In this document: positions 45,354 to 54,164 of the stretch, in pieces | Numbering within the stretch: the stretch's first letter is position 1 | How the letters are laid out: each line of letters begins with the position of its first letter | NCBI RefSeq assembly: GCF_041224595.1 | Contig: NZ_JBGFGN010000164.1 | Location: 1 to 64,000, forward strand | Direction: 5' to 3' | From: Donghicola sp041224595 | GTDB lineage: Bacteria > Pseudomonadota > Alphaproteobacteria > Rhodobacterales > Rhodobacteraceae | DNA length: 64,000 bases | Notes under the pieces: generated by a model | Database searches by the model: none | What the model saw: the letters and a program-made list of their open reading frames with translations, nothing else | Told to the model about the DNA's origin: nothing | Program-made: the position numbers and the translations under genes

Positions 45354-45962
45354 TTACCGGATGCAGAAGATTTCGACGCGGCGGTTTTGCGCCATGCCCT
45401 CTACGGTCGCGTTAGATGCTTTGGGCATCCGTTCGCCGTAGCCGCGAATATCAATCACCGGAGCGCCAACAGAGTTGCCGACGGCAGCCACCGCGTTGGC
45501 ACGGTTCAGCGAAAGCTTCATGTTGTACTCGTCGCTGGCACGGCTGTCCGTGTGACCCGCAACGATGTAAGCGCGCGCATCCGCACCCTGAAAGAACTGC
45601 ATCAGGCTTTGACGGCCAGCGCTGCTGATTTTGTAGCTGTCTGTCGCAAAGTACTGATCGGTATTCAGGACACCGCACAGGTTGCGCTCGTGGCAGACAG
45701 GCGTGCCGTCGCGGCGCACATGGGGCGTCATGTAGCCTTCGGCACCATCGTCCATCACCCAGTGCTCGCACCCGTCGGGATCAATCCAGATCGTCGGAGT
45801 GTAACGCTCACCTTGGACAGTAACGGTCGCGCCCTGACGCACGCTTTGCACCCCGTATGTTTCGTTTGTGACGAAGCCTTGCTGCGCGAATGCAGCGCCC
45901 GCCACCACCACAGTGCAAGCTGCAACAACCGCGCTCACTGTGCGTGTAATTATTTTTGTCAT
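45354..45962 (-). CDS. OmpA-family envelope protein with N-terminal GCxHW-DDG domain
   Basis: The 202-residue protein has a signal peptide (VVVAGAAFAQQ). An N-terminal domain follows, with IWIDPDGCEHWVMDDGAEGY and GTPVC. The C-terminal OmpA-like peptidoglycan-binding domain (about 98-202) includes ARAYIVAGHTDSRASDEYNMKLSLNRANAV and NRRVEIFCIR. The Asp and Arg that bind diaminopimelate are present (HTDSRAS, SLNRAN). It probably tethers to peptidoglycan. It is inserted with its lipoprotein partner between miaB and phoH. Confidence 0.9.
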   Translation of the reverse strand: MTKIITRTVSAVVAACTVVVAGAAFAQQGFVTNETYGVQSVRQGATVTVQGERYTPTIWIDPDGCEHWVMDDGAEGYMTPHVRRDGTPVCHERNLCGVLNTDQYFATDSYKISSAGRQSLMQFFQGADARAYIVAGHTDSRASDEYNMKLSLNRANAVAAVGNSVGAPVIDIRGYGERMPKASNATVEGMAQNRRVEIFCIR

Positions 45963-46104
45963 CGATCCTTCCCCGATCCGAACTTTTTCGCAAATAGGAA
46001 CATTAATTCAAACTTACCCCAAAGGCTCATGTCTAATCTATTGGGGAAAATGATTTAAATCCGGCTAAGAGAAACGTAACCAACACCCAAACGAAAACAA
46101 TAAG

Positions 46105-46136
46105 CCCGTTACCCCCATAATGATGAGAATAACGGG
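46105..46136 (-). terminator. Possible miaB terminator
   Basis: A 7-bp inverted repeat (CCCGTTA / TAACGGG, 18-nt loop) is followed on the minus strand by a T-rich stretch, 34 bp after the miaB stop. The long loop makes it weak. Confidence 0.45.
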
Positions 46137-46169
46137 ACAGTCAACACTTTGAGAGGTTTAGCAACCGAA

Positions 46170-47483
46170 TCAGGCGATCTGGCCGCGTAGGGAATTTGGA
46201 CCGCTTTCAGTGATTTCCACCTCGCGCAGATCGCCAGCTTGTACGCCATCGGCCTGAACGTGCACCGCGTGCAGATACTCTGATTTACCGACCATCTGAC
46301 CTTCTAGTCGACCGGGCTTTTCAAAAAGTACGTTTACCTTGCGGCCGACCATATCATCCTGCACCTCGCGTTGGTGACGTGTGATAACTTCTTGGAGGCG
46401 CGACAGGCGTTCAGACTTCACGTCTTCGGACAGCTGTTCACGCTCTGCTGCGGGCGTGCCGGGACGGGTAGAGTATTTGAAAGAATAGGCGTAGCCGTAT
46501 TTCACCGCCTCGAGCAGATCCATGGTCGCCTGAAAATCCTCTTCAGTTTCTTCGGGGAAGCCGACAATGAAATCGCCCGACATCAGAATATCAGGGCGAG
46601 CTTCGCGGATACGCTCGATCAGCTTGAGGTATTCTTCGGCGGTGTGGCTGCGGTTCATCCGCTTCAGGATCTTGTCAGAGCCAGACTGCACAGGCAGGTG
46701 CAGGTAAGGCATCAATTTTTTGCAGGTGCCATGTGCCTCGATCAGGTCATCGGACATGTCATTGGGGTGACTGGTGGTGAAGCGGATGCGCTCCAGGCCA
46801 TCGACCTTGTCCAGTTCCCAAATCAGCTTGGCCAGCGACCACGTGCCGCCCTCGCCTTCGCCGTGGTAGGCATTCACGTTCTGACCCAGCAGGGTGATTT
46901 CGCGCACGCCGCGTTCGACCAGATCATTTGCCTCGCGGATGATCTGCTGAACGGGACGCGACACTTCGGCACCGCGAGTATAGGGCACCACGCAGAACGC
47001 GCAGAACTTGTCACAACCCTCTTGGACGGACAGGAAAGCGGTCGGGCCACGCGACGCTTTGGGGCGGCCTTTCAGCTTTTCGAACTTGTCTTCCTCGGGG
47101 AAGTCGATGTCCACGGGCTTCTGACCGGCGCGCGACTTTGCCTCGAGTTCGGGCAGACGGTGATAGCTCTGGGGACCGACTACCAGATCGACCATGGGCT
47201 GGCGGCGCATGATCTCTTCGCCCTCGGCCTGAGCGACACAGCCTGCAACACCAATGCGTAGATCGGGCTTCTCGACCTTGAGGTTCTTGAACCGGCCCAG
47301 TTCGGAATAGACCTTTTCAGCGGCCTTCTCACGAATGTGGCAGGTGTTCAGCAGGATCATGTCCGCGTCTTCGGGTGTCTCGGTTTTGACGTACCCGTCC
47401 ATGACCTCGGCCATCCGCTCGCTGTCGTAGACGTTCATCTGACAGCCATAGGTTTTGATGTACAGCTTCTTGGGCTCGGCCAT
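46170..47483 (-). CDS. miaB: tRNA-2-methylthio-N6-dimethylallyladenosine synthase
   Basis: MiaB adds the methylthio group to i6A37 of tRNAs. The 437-residue protein has the N-terminal cluster-binding cysteines (YGCQMN, LLNTCHIRE, GVAGCVAQAEG). The radical-SAM motif is VQEGCDKFCAFCVVPYTRGAE. A TRAM domain ends it (VGRKVNVLFEKPGRLEGQMVGKSEYLHAVH). It heads the miaB-phoH-ybeY-corC-lnt series and is divergent from the gene at 47603. Confidence 0.97.
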   Translation of the reverse strand: MAEPKKLYIKTYGCQMNVYDSERMAEVMDGYVKTETPEDADMILLNTCHIREKAAEKVYSELGRFKNLKVEKPDLRIGVAGCVAQAEGEEIMRRQPMVDLVVGPQSYHRLPELEAKSRAGQKPVDIDFPEEDKFEKLKGRPKASRGPTAFLSVQEGCDKFCAFCVVPYTRGAEVSRPVQQIIREANDLVERGVREITLLGQNVNAYHGEGEGGTWSLAKLIWELDKVDGLERIRFTTSHPNDMSDDLIEAHGTCKKLMPYLHLPVQSGSDKILKRMNRSHTAEEYLKLIERIREARPDILMSGDFIVGFPEETEEDFQATMDLLEAVKYGYAYSFKYSTRPGTPAAEREQLSEDVKSERLSRLQEVITRHQREVQDDMVGRKVNVLFEKPGRLEGQMVGKSEYLHAVHVQADGVQAGDLREVEITESGPNSLRGQIA

Positions 47484-47602
47484 GACGCGGTTCCGGTTCT
47501 CTATGGGGAAAGTTGAGCGCAGCTTTTATCCCCTCGGGCCTTATCTTGCAATGGCGGGCAGAATGACCCAACCTGTGCGCGATCGCATCATAGGATCAGC
47601 GA

Positions 47603-48481
47603 ATGAACTACGCGAATTTGAACGACTTTTTGAAACGTGGGACGGCAATTTTTGCCAAAGGTCCGGTGGCCCTGATTTTTGCAGAGGATCCGGTCGAGGT
47701 CGACTCGACCATTCTGCACCACCTGTGCCTTGGATTTCGGCACGTGGTCGTCTTTGGTGGGCCGACGATCGAAATCGAACCCCACATCACCGAGGGTCCG
47801 GATTCGGAAAAGGTTCACTTCGTTGCGTACGATCTTTTGCCGGACCACGCGGTGCAACAGGCCGTCAACGCGGTTGCAATGCAGATGCCCAAAGAGTGGC
47901 TCTTTTACTGCTATAACGCCGAGTATCTTTTCTTTCCGTTCTGCGAGAGCCGAACGATCGGCGAGATGGTCACCTTCCACACCGAAGAGCGTAGGGATGC
48001 GATGCTGACCTACGTCATCGACCTTTATGCGGAGGATCTGGAAGCAAACCCCGACGCTGTCAGTCTAGACGAGGCCTATCTGGACCGCTCAGGCTACTTC
48101 GCACTTGGCCGACCTGATGCCATGCGCCACCCCAAAGAACGGCAGCTCGATTTCTTTGGAGGTCTGAGATGGCGCTTCGAAGAATTCGTTCCAAAGCCCA
48201 AACGCAAAATCGACCGAATCTCGATTTTCAAAGCAAAGCCCGATGTGCTGCTGCGCGATGACTTCACGTTCACTGAGGAAGAATACAATACCTATTCCTG
48301 TCCGTGGCACCACAACCTGACGGCTGCCGTCGCCAGTTTTCGTGCGGCCAAAGCGCTGCGGCGAAACCCCGGAAGCGCTTTTAATATCAATACCTTTATG
48401 TGGCATGCGTCGACCAGGTTCGAATGGGATTCGGCCCAGCTTATGGATTTGGGCCTGATGGAGCCTGGTCAGTGGTTTTGA
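47603..48481 (+). CDS. Glycosyltransferase-like hypothetical protein
   Basis: The 292-residue soluble protein resembles the family-2-like glycosyltransferases common in marine alphaproteobacteria. EWLFYCYNAEYLFFPFCESRTIGEMVTFHTEERRDAMLTYVIDLYAEDL has the layout of their metal-site strand, acceptor loop and helix. The usual Asp-x-Asp is replaced by Asn-Ala-Glu. KIDRISIFKAKPDVLLRDD and NTYSCPWHHNLTAAV follow in the order of the same family. It may be a glycosyltransferase with altered metal binding or an inactive relative. It stands alone, divergent from miaB. Confidence 0.6.
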   Translation: MNYANLNDFLKRGTAIFAKGPVALIFAEDPVEVDSTILHHLCLGFRHVVVFGGPTIEIEPHITEGPDSEKVHFVAYDLLPDHAVQQAVNAVAMQMPKEWLFYCYNAEYLFFPFCESRTIGEMVTFHTEERRDAMLTYVIDLYAEDLEANPDAVSLDEAYLDRSGYFALGRPDAMRHPKERQLDFFGGLRWRFEEFVPKPKRKIDRISIFKAKPDVLLRDDFTFTEEEYNTYSCPWHHNLTAAVASFRAAKALRRNPGSAFNINTFMWHASTRFEWDSAQLMDLGLMEPGQWF

Positions 48482-48589
48482 CCCAAATACAACCTTTAGG
48501 ATGTACCACACGCCCCTTTGATCAGGTGCCCGCCATTAGGAGGGCGTGGTAAGTCATTTCCTAGAGATTTCAATATAGGAGGGGCCTTG

Positions 48590-49102
48590 ATGTCTGCCAT
48601 AGGATTTCTGGGTAAAGTGGTCACACTCGCAACGTTTGCTCTGACCCCCATTGCCGCCGCTGCACTTGATGCACCAAGCGGAGAAGTGGTTTTGACCGTC
48701 ACAGGGCAAATCACCGAAACCAACAACGGCGATCAGGCGGATTTTGACATTGAAATGCTCGAAGCTCTCGGGGTGGAGACATTTGCCACCACCACCCAAT
48801 GGACCGAAGGCGAACCCGAATTTTCCGGCCCAACGCTGCAATCCATTCTAGAGGCCGTGGGCGCTGGCACAACGCAACTGCGCGCGACCGCGCTGAACGA
48901 TTACGCCATCGAGATGGACGCAGGAACGGATGGGTTTCCGGGACCGGTGATCGCGACCAAACTGGATGGGGCGCCGATGTCGGTCCGCACCAAAGGTCCG
49001 CTCTGGCTCGTGTACCCCTACGATATGGACATCAAATTCCAAAGCGAGGTGATTTACTCGAACAGCATCTGGCAACTCCGTTCCATCGAAGTTCTGGACT
49101 AA
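48590..49102 (+). CDS. Secreted molybdopterin-oxidoreductase-fold protein lacking the Mo-ligand cysteine
   Basis: The gene encodes 170 residues from MSAIGFLGKV (AGGAGGGGCC ribosome site), with a signal peptide ending APIAAAALDA-like (residues 1-25). The rest follows the sulfite-oxidase-type molybdopterin-binding domain: FSGPTLQSILEAVG, then RATALNDYAIEMDA, then GPLWLVYPYDMD and SIWQLRSIEVLD. There is no cysteine in the whole protein, and the place where the Mo-ligating Cys should lie reads FATTTQWTEG. It is therefore probably not a Mo enzyme. It lies 15 bp upstream of a hybrid sensor kinase, which suggests a periplasmic sensing role. Confidence 0.75.
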   Translation: MSAIGFLGKVVTLATFALTPIAAAALDAPSGEVVLTVTGQITETNNGDQADFDIEMLEALGVETFATTTQWTEGEPEFSGPTLQSILEAVGAGTTQLRATALNDYAIEMDAGTDGFPGPVIATKLDGAPMSVRTKGPLWLVYPYDMDIKFQSEVIYSNSIWQLRSIEVLD

Positions 49103-49117
49103 GGCCGAGGCACGGGT

Positions 49118-51724
49118 GTGACGCGGAGAGCAAAAGCGGAAAATATCCTGCAAAAAGGACGCGGCCTGAGAATGGTCGCGTTAATTCTGTTCATCTTTAT
49201 CGCGCTGGCGTCCGTCATAACCCTGACGCTCTCTGTTTTCCAAAAACAAAAAGAGCTGCAATACGCCAGTTCTGACAGCGTCATCTGGACCCTTTCTCAG
49301 CTCGAAGTCGAATACCTGAAATTCTCGAGCTCGCTTCTGGATGCCGACAGCCATTCTTCTGATCCTGCGAAGCTCAGGGATTTGCGTCAGAAGTTCGACA
49401 TCTTTTACAGCCGCGTCGACACGGTTTCCAACCTGCGGGGGCTGTACAAGTATGAAAGCGGGCAGGAAACGCGTGCGATCTTTGGCGTAATCCGAAACGA
49501 ACTGGATCGCGCTATTCCGCTGATTGATGCGAATGACGCCGCCCTCGCGGACGGGATCAACCAACTTCGCGCAATGGACCAGCGCATCGCATCGCTCGTC
49601 CGCAGTGCATCGCTTGAAAACCTACAGAATTTCGTAGCAATTTCCTCGATTGCGCGTGAGACCATTCTGAGCACCATGCAATTGCTTGGCGCGATGACGA
49701 TCGGCATGATGATCGCACTGGCGATCACAGTTTTAATTTTGTTCCGGCTTGCAGGCAAAAACGAACGCGTTGCGACCGAACAACGCCACTTGGCTGCCCG
49801 TCTCCAGACAATTCTAGACACCTCGCTCGACGCCGTCCTCGTGGTCGACACAGACGGCTTTATCCACCATTTCAACGGCGCGGCCGAAAAGGTCTTTGGC
49901 CACACCCGCGCCGAGGCTGTCGGTCACGGCCTGACCGATCTGATCATCCCCGAAGAATACCGCCGCGCCCACGAAATCGGCATGCAGCGGATGCGGGATC
50001 GCGGAGAGACACGTCTTGTTGGCCGCGGCCGGATCGAGATCGAAGCGATGCGCAAGAACGGCGCGATCTTCCCCGTCGAATTGTCAATTGAGCGGGTCGA
50101 AACCGATGACGAGACGTTCTTTGTCAGCTTTATTCGAGACATCTCTGATCGCAAGCAAGCAGAGAGGGAACTGGTCGACGCCCGGGATCGCGCGCTGGCA
50201 GGCGAGAAGACGAAATCACGCTTCCTGGCGATCATGAGCCACGAAATGCGGACCCCTTTGAACGGTCTGCTCGGTATGTTGGACTTGCTGCGCCAGACCA
50301 AGGTCGACCAAAAACAACGCTTTTATATAGAGAATATGGAGTTCTCTGGTCGCGTTCTGCTGGACCTGATCAACAACGTGCTCGATCTGACCAAGCTCGA
50401 GACTGACGTCGACGTACTGAACAACTCCAGCTTTGATCCCGAACGCCTGATCCAAGAGGTCATGGCCTCACAACTCGCGCTGGCGCGCAATAACGAAAAC
50501 CAACTTCACTACGAATGGGTTGGCGATGTGGCTCAGGGCGTTCTCTCTGATCGTGCCCGCCTGCGCCAAATCCTTCTCAACCTCGTGAACAACGCGATCA
50601 AGTTCACCCGCAATGGCGAGATCACTGTCGAAGCTGAAATCCTTGAACCGCTGACCGTGGACGGGCGGCATGAACTGGAACTGCGCATTCTTGACACCGG
50701 CTGCGGCATTCCAGAAACCGAACTGGATCGTGTCTTTGACGACTTCGAAACCGTCGACAACGATTACGATCGCAACGCCGAAGGCTCCGGCCTTGGACTC
50801 GGCATCGTACGCCGACTGGTGCGGATGATGGGCGGACAGATTGGTGTCGAAAGCGAATTGGGCGAAGGCAGCCTCTTCTGGGTGCGCCTACCCATCGTGA
50901 TGACTGAGCGCTCCGAAGAAGCCATGCCCTTTGCCGCGCTCGCCACCCCGAACCGTGACGCAAATCTGCTGATGGTCGAAGATAACGAGATCAACCGCCG
51001 CGTCCTGCGCGAAATGCTAGAGCATCAGGGCCATACGGTGTCAGAAGCCCACAACGGGATGGAGGCTGTCGAAAAGAGCAGCCTTGACCACTATGACGCG
51101 ATCCTGATGGACATCAGCATGCCAGGCATGGATGGCATAACTGCCACAAAACACATCCGCAGCAGTGACAGCCCGAACAAACTAACCCCCATCCTAGCCG
51201 TCACGGCCCACGCAATGCCCGAAGAGGTGAAGACCTTTATCGATGCAGGTATGAATGCGGTCCTGAACAAGCCCGTCCAGCGCAACGAGTTGACCAAGCG
51301 CCTGAACGAGTGGATCGGAGAGGACGAAGACATCGACGACGATTTCGATGACGGGGACATGGACGCCGAAGAAGACAACGTCATCAAATCTCTTGCGCGC
51401 GATTTGCAAGCCGAAGAGATCGCAGGACTGGTGGGCCGCTTCTTGTCCGAGACAGACCAGGTCATGGAACAACTCGGCCAGATGCCACACACGGACGAGA
51501 ACCGTGTCGAGATCACGTCGATGGTGCACAAAACCGCAGGCTCAGCGGGCAGCTTTGGTCTGGCTGATTTCCACCATGACCTTGCGGCAGCACAAACCGG
51601 CCTAAAGACCGACCCAGACTATGACATCACAGCAAGTGTGCTCGGCCTTCAGCAAAGCTGGCGCATTGCCAGAGAAGATGTCGTTAGGACTCTCCAAGAT
51701 CTGAAGATCACAATTGAGCAATAA
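49118..51724 (+). CDS. Hybrid sensor histidine kinase with PAS, receiver and HPt domains
   Basis: This 868-residue membrane kinase starts at GTG. Two transmembrane helices (about 19-41 and 190-212) enclose a 150-residue periplasmic helical sensor domain. A PAS domain follows at about 228-347 (ILDTSLDAVLVVDTDGFIHHFNGAAEKVFG). HisKA has H375 in SHEMRTPLNG and the ATPase has DTGCGIPE and GSGLGLGIV. The receiver has D665 in LMDISMPGMDG. The HPt domain has H804 in VHKTAGSAGS. The complete phosphorelay is in one chain, so a separate response regulator would be its output, and none is nearby. It is co-transcribed with the gene at 48590. Confidence 0.93.
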   Translation: MTRRAKAENILQKGRGLRMVALILFIFIALASVITLTLSVFQKQKELQYASSDSVIWTLSQLEVEYLKFSSSLLDADSHSSDPAKLRDLRQKFDIFYSRVDTVSNLRGLYKYESGQETRAIFGVIRNELDRAIPLIDANDAALADGINQLRAMDQRIASLVRSASLENLQNFVAISSIARETILSTMQLLGAMTIGMMIALAITVLILFRLAGKNERVATEQRHLAARLQTILDTSLDAVLVVDTDGFIHHFNGAAEKVFGHTRAEAVGHGLTDLIIPEEYRRAHEIGMQRMRDRGETRLVGRGRIEIEAMRKNGAIFPVELSIERVETDDETFFVSFIRDISDRKQAERELVDARDRALAGEKTKSRFLAIMSHEMRTPLNGLLGMLDLLRQTKVDQKQRFYIENMEFSGRVLLDLINNVLDLTKLETDVDVLNNSSFDPERLIQEVMASQLALARNNENQLHYEWVGDVAQGVLSDRARLRQILLNLVNNAIKFTRNGEITVEAEILEPLTVDGRHELELRILDTGCGIPETELDRVFDDFETVDNDYDRNAEGSGLGLGIVRRLVRMMGGQIGVESELGEGSLFWVRLPIVMTERSEEAMPFAALATPNRDANLLMVEDNEINRRVLREMLEHQGHTVSEAHNGMEAVEKSSLDHYDAILMDISMPGMDGITATKHIRSSDSPNKLTPILAVTAHAMPEEVKTFIDAGMNAVLNKPVQRNELTKRLNEWIGEDEDIDDDFDDGDMDAEEDNVIKSLARDLQAEEIAGLVGRFLSETDQVMEQLGQMPHTDENRVEITSMVHKTAGSAGSFGLADFHHDLAAAQTGLKTDPDYDITASVLGLQQSWRIAREDVVRTLQDLKITIEQ

Positions 51725-51747
51725 AAAAGGGGCCTCGTGCGGCCCCT
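51723..51747 (-). terminator. Intrinsic terminator of irr
   Basis: The stem AGGGGCC / GGCCCCT is followed on the minus strand by TTTTTTAT, 22 bp after the irr stop. It also separates the convergent kinase gene. Confidence 0.85.
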
Positions 51748-51769
51748 CCCCTTCCCCAGTGCGTGGCTG

Positions 51770-52186
51770 TTACTTGCGGCGCAGGCGGATTACCACGTCG
51801 ACCTTGGCTATTTCCATACCATCGGGGGCGTTGGGTAGGCTGATGATCTCCAGATCCTCGGCCGGGGCGTCCGTCAGTCGCGCTTCGTCTTCCCAATAGA
51901 AATGCGGATGGTCGTAGGTATTGGTGTCGAAATAGCTTTTGGAGCCATCCACCGTCACCTCGTTGATCAGGCCCACGTCGCAAAACGCACGCAGGGTGTT
52001 GTATACTGTCGCCAGCGACACCTTGTGCCCCTGCTTCAGCGCAGCGGAATACAGGCTCTCTGCGGTGACGTGGCGGTCTTGGCCATCGCCAACCAGCAAC
52101 TCGGCAAGAGCCAAACGCTGCCGCGTCGGGCGCAAACCTGCTGTCGCAAGCCAGTCGGTTCCGCGTTCTGTCGCTTTGGTAGTCAT
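51770..52186 (-). CDS. irr: Fur-family iron response regulator Irr
   Basis: The 138-residue protein has the Fur fold: a winged helix LRPTRQRLALAELLVGDGQDRHVTAESLYSAALKQGHKVSLATVYNTLRAF, then a dimerisation domain with YDHPHFYWEDEARLTD. Rhizobial Irr proteins bind haem through a His-His-His stretch at this place; here it reads His-Pro-His. The N-terminal haem regulatory motif of Bradyrhizobium Irr is absent. Divergence from fabA is the standard alphaproteobacterial context of irr. The leader contains TTAGAA (52208), at most a poor match to the Irr box. Confidence 0.9.
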   Translation of the reverse strand: MTTKATERGTDWLATAGLRPTRQRLALAELLVGDGQDRHVTAESLYSAALKQGHKVSLATVYNTLRAFCDVGLINEVTVDGSKSYFDTNTYDHPHFYWEDEARLTDAPAEDLEIISLPNAPDGMEIAKVDVVIRLRRK

Positions 52187-52379
52187 GCTGCCTCGGGCTT
52201 TTCTGGGTTAGAAGAGAATATAGGACGTTTCCCTAGGGTTTTTCAACGCCTCGAATTGATCATCCAATCGGACGTATAACGCCGCGGATCATCGTCATGC
52301 CCTTGCCACCCTTTGCGCGCGGGTGCTAAGGGGTGCGAAACGCGAAATGACCGTAAATCCATAGTAAGGAGCCGCCTCG

Positions 52380-52889
52380 ATGGCCGATTATCCCACCAGC
52401 TTCGACAAAGAAGAGCTGCTGAAATGCGCCCGCGGTGAATTGTTCGGACCCGGAAACGCACAGCTGCCCGCCCCGCCGATGCTGATGATGGACCGGATCA
52501 CCGAGGTGTCTGGCGATGGCGGCGAGCATGGCAAAGGCCACATCATCGCAGAATTCGATATTACACCGGACCTGTGGTTCTTTGACTGCCACTTCCCCGG
52601 CAACCCGATCATGCCCGGCTGTCTGGGTCTGGACGGCCTGTGGCAGCTGACCGGCTTTAACTTGGGCTGGCGCGGCTGGCAGGGTCGCGGCTACGCACTG
52701 GGTGTCGGCGAAGTCAAACTGACCGGTATGGTCCGCCCCGATCGCAAAATGCTGACCTATCGCGTGAACTTCACCAAAGCCGTGCAGACCCGTCGTCTGA
52801 CCATGGGCGTGGCCGACGGTATCGTCGAGGCCGATGGCGAAGTCATCTATCAGGTCAAAGATATGAAGGTCGCTCTCTCCGAGAGCTAA
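52380..52889 (+). CDS. fabA: 3-Hydroxydecanoyl-[acyl-carrier-protein] dehydratase/isomerase
   Basis: FabA dehydrates 3-hydroxydecanoyl-ACP and isomerises the product to cis-3-decenoyl-ACP, starting unsaturated fatty-acid synthesis. The 169-residue protein has PPMLMMDRITEVSGDGG, WFFDCHFPGNPIMPGCLGLDGLWQLTGF with catalytic His and Asp, and the hotdog strands that follow. AAGGAGCCGCC precedes the ATG. It is first in fabA-fabB-fabI. Confidence 0.98.
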   Translation: MADYPTSFDKEELLKCARGELFGPGNAQLPAPPMLMMDRITEVSGDGGEHGKGHIIAEFDITPDLWFFDCHFPGNPIMPGCLGLDGLWQLTGFNLGWRGWQGRGYALGVGEVKLTGMVRPDRKMLTYRVNFTKAVQTRRLTMGVADGIVEADGEVIYQVKDMKVALSES

Positions 52890-52925
52890 TCCATCACGAT
52901 TTCCATCAGGGAAGAGGAGTGCGCC

Positions 52926-54155
52926 ATGCGCCGCGTCGTCGTCACAGGATTGGGCGTTGTTTCGTCCATTGGTAACAATGCCGCCGAAGTTCTGGACAGC
53001 CTCAAGGCTGGCCGCTCGGGCATCACCGCCAACGAGGACATGAAGGAATACGGCTTTCGTAGCCAGATCGCAGGCGCGATCGACCTTGATGTCACCCAGC
53101 ACTTAGACAAGCGCACCCTGCGCTTCATGGGCCCCGGTGCGGCCTATGCCCATATCGCCATGCAGCAGGCCATCGCCGATGCCGGTCTTGAAGAGTCGGA
53201 CATCGTGAACGAGCGCACCGGCCTTGTGGCTGGTTCGGGCGGTCCCTCGACCAGCTCCATGCTCGCTGCCCACCAGACGGTTCTGAAGAACATGTCGCCC
53301 AAGCGGATCGGGCCCTTTGCGGTTCCGAAGTGTATGAGCTCGACCATCTCGGCGAACCTGTCGACCGCGTTCAAGATCAAGGGCATCAACTACTCGATCA
53401 CCTCGGCGTGCTCGACCTCTTTGCACTGCATCGGCAATGCCGCCGAGCAGATCATGATGGGCAAGCAGGACGTGATGTTCGCGGGCGGCGGCGAAGAGCT
53501 GGACTGGACCTTGTCCTGTCTGTTCGACGCGATGGGCGCGATGTCCTCGAAATACAACGACACCCCCGAGAAAGCCTCGCGTGCGTTCGACGCGGACCGT
53601 GATGGTTTTGTCATCGGTGGTGGCGGCGGCATCGTCGTTCTGGAAGACCTAGAGCACGCTCTGGCCCGCGGCGCAAAAATCTACGCCGAAGTCACCGGCT
53701 ACGCCGCGACCTCGGACGGTCACGATATGGTTGCCCCCAGCGGCGAAGGCGGAGAGCGCGCCATGCGTCTGGCGCTTCAGTCCCTGAACCCCGAGCGCAA
53801 AGTTGGCTACATCAACGCGCACGGCACCTCGACCCCCGTGGGCGATGTGGGCGAAGTCGAAGCGGTTCGCCGCGTCTTTGGCGAGGGCAGCACGCCGCTG
53901 ATCTCGTCGACCAAGTCGATGACCGGTCACAGCCAAGGTGCCACCGGTGCCCAAGAGGCGATCTACTGCCTCTTGATGCTGCAAAACGACTTCATCGCAC
54001 CGTCGATCAACGTCGAAACGCTGGACCCCGCGCTGAAGCCCGAAGAGATTGCAACGGCGCGCGTGGATAACGCGGGTCTCGACACTGTTATGACCAACTC
54101 GTTTGGTTTCGGCGGGACCAACGGGTCCATGCTGCTCAGCAAGTATCTGGGGTGA
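52926..54155 (+). CDS. fabB: 3-Oxoacyl-[acyl-carrier-protein] synthase I
   Basis: FabB elongates the unsaturated intermediates made by FabA. The 409-residue thiolase-fold protein has the active-site Cys in YSITSACSTSLHCIGNA near residue 160 and the two histidines in INAHGTSTPVGD and TKSMTGHSQGATG. The C-terminal NSFGFGGTNGSMLL is typical. It begins 36 bp after fabA with AAGAGGAG as ribosome site. Confidence 0.98.
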   Translation: MRRVVVTGLGVVSSIGNNAAEVLDSLKAGRSGITANEDMKEYGFRSQIAGAIDLDVTQHLDKRTLRFMGPGAAYAHIAMQQAIADAGLEESDIVNERTGLVAGSGGPSTSSMLAAHQTVLKNMSPKRIGPFAVPKCMSSTISANLSTAFKIKGINYSITSACSTSLHCIGNAAEQIMMGKQDVMFAGGGEELDWTLSCLFDAMGAMSSKYNDTPEKASRAFDADRDGFVIGGGGGIVVLEDLEHALARGAKIYAEVTGYAATSDGHDMVAPSGEGGERAMRLALQSLNPERKVGYINAHGTSTPVGDVGEVEAVRRVFGEGSTPLISSTKSMTGHSQGATGAQEAIYCLLMLQNDFIAPSINVETLDPALKPEEIATARVDNAGLDTVMTNSFGFGGTNGSMLLSKYLG

Positions 54156-54164
54156 TTTTAGAAG

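Noticed and set aside
52201..52230. Irr-box-like autoregulatory site upstream of irr
   Set aside because: Only a TTAGAA half-site is present and no convincing inverted half follows at the right spacing.
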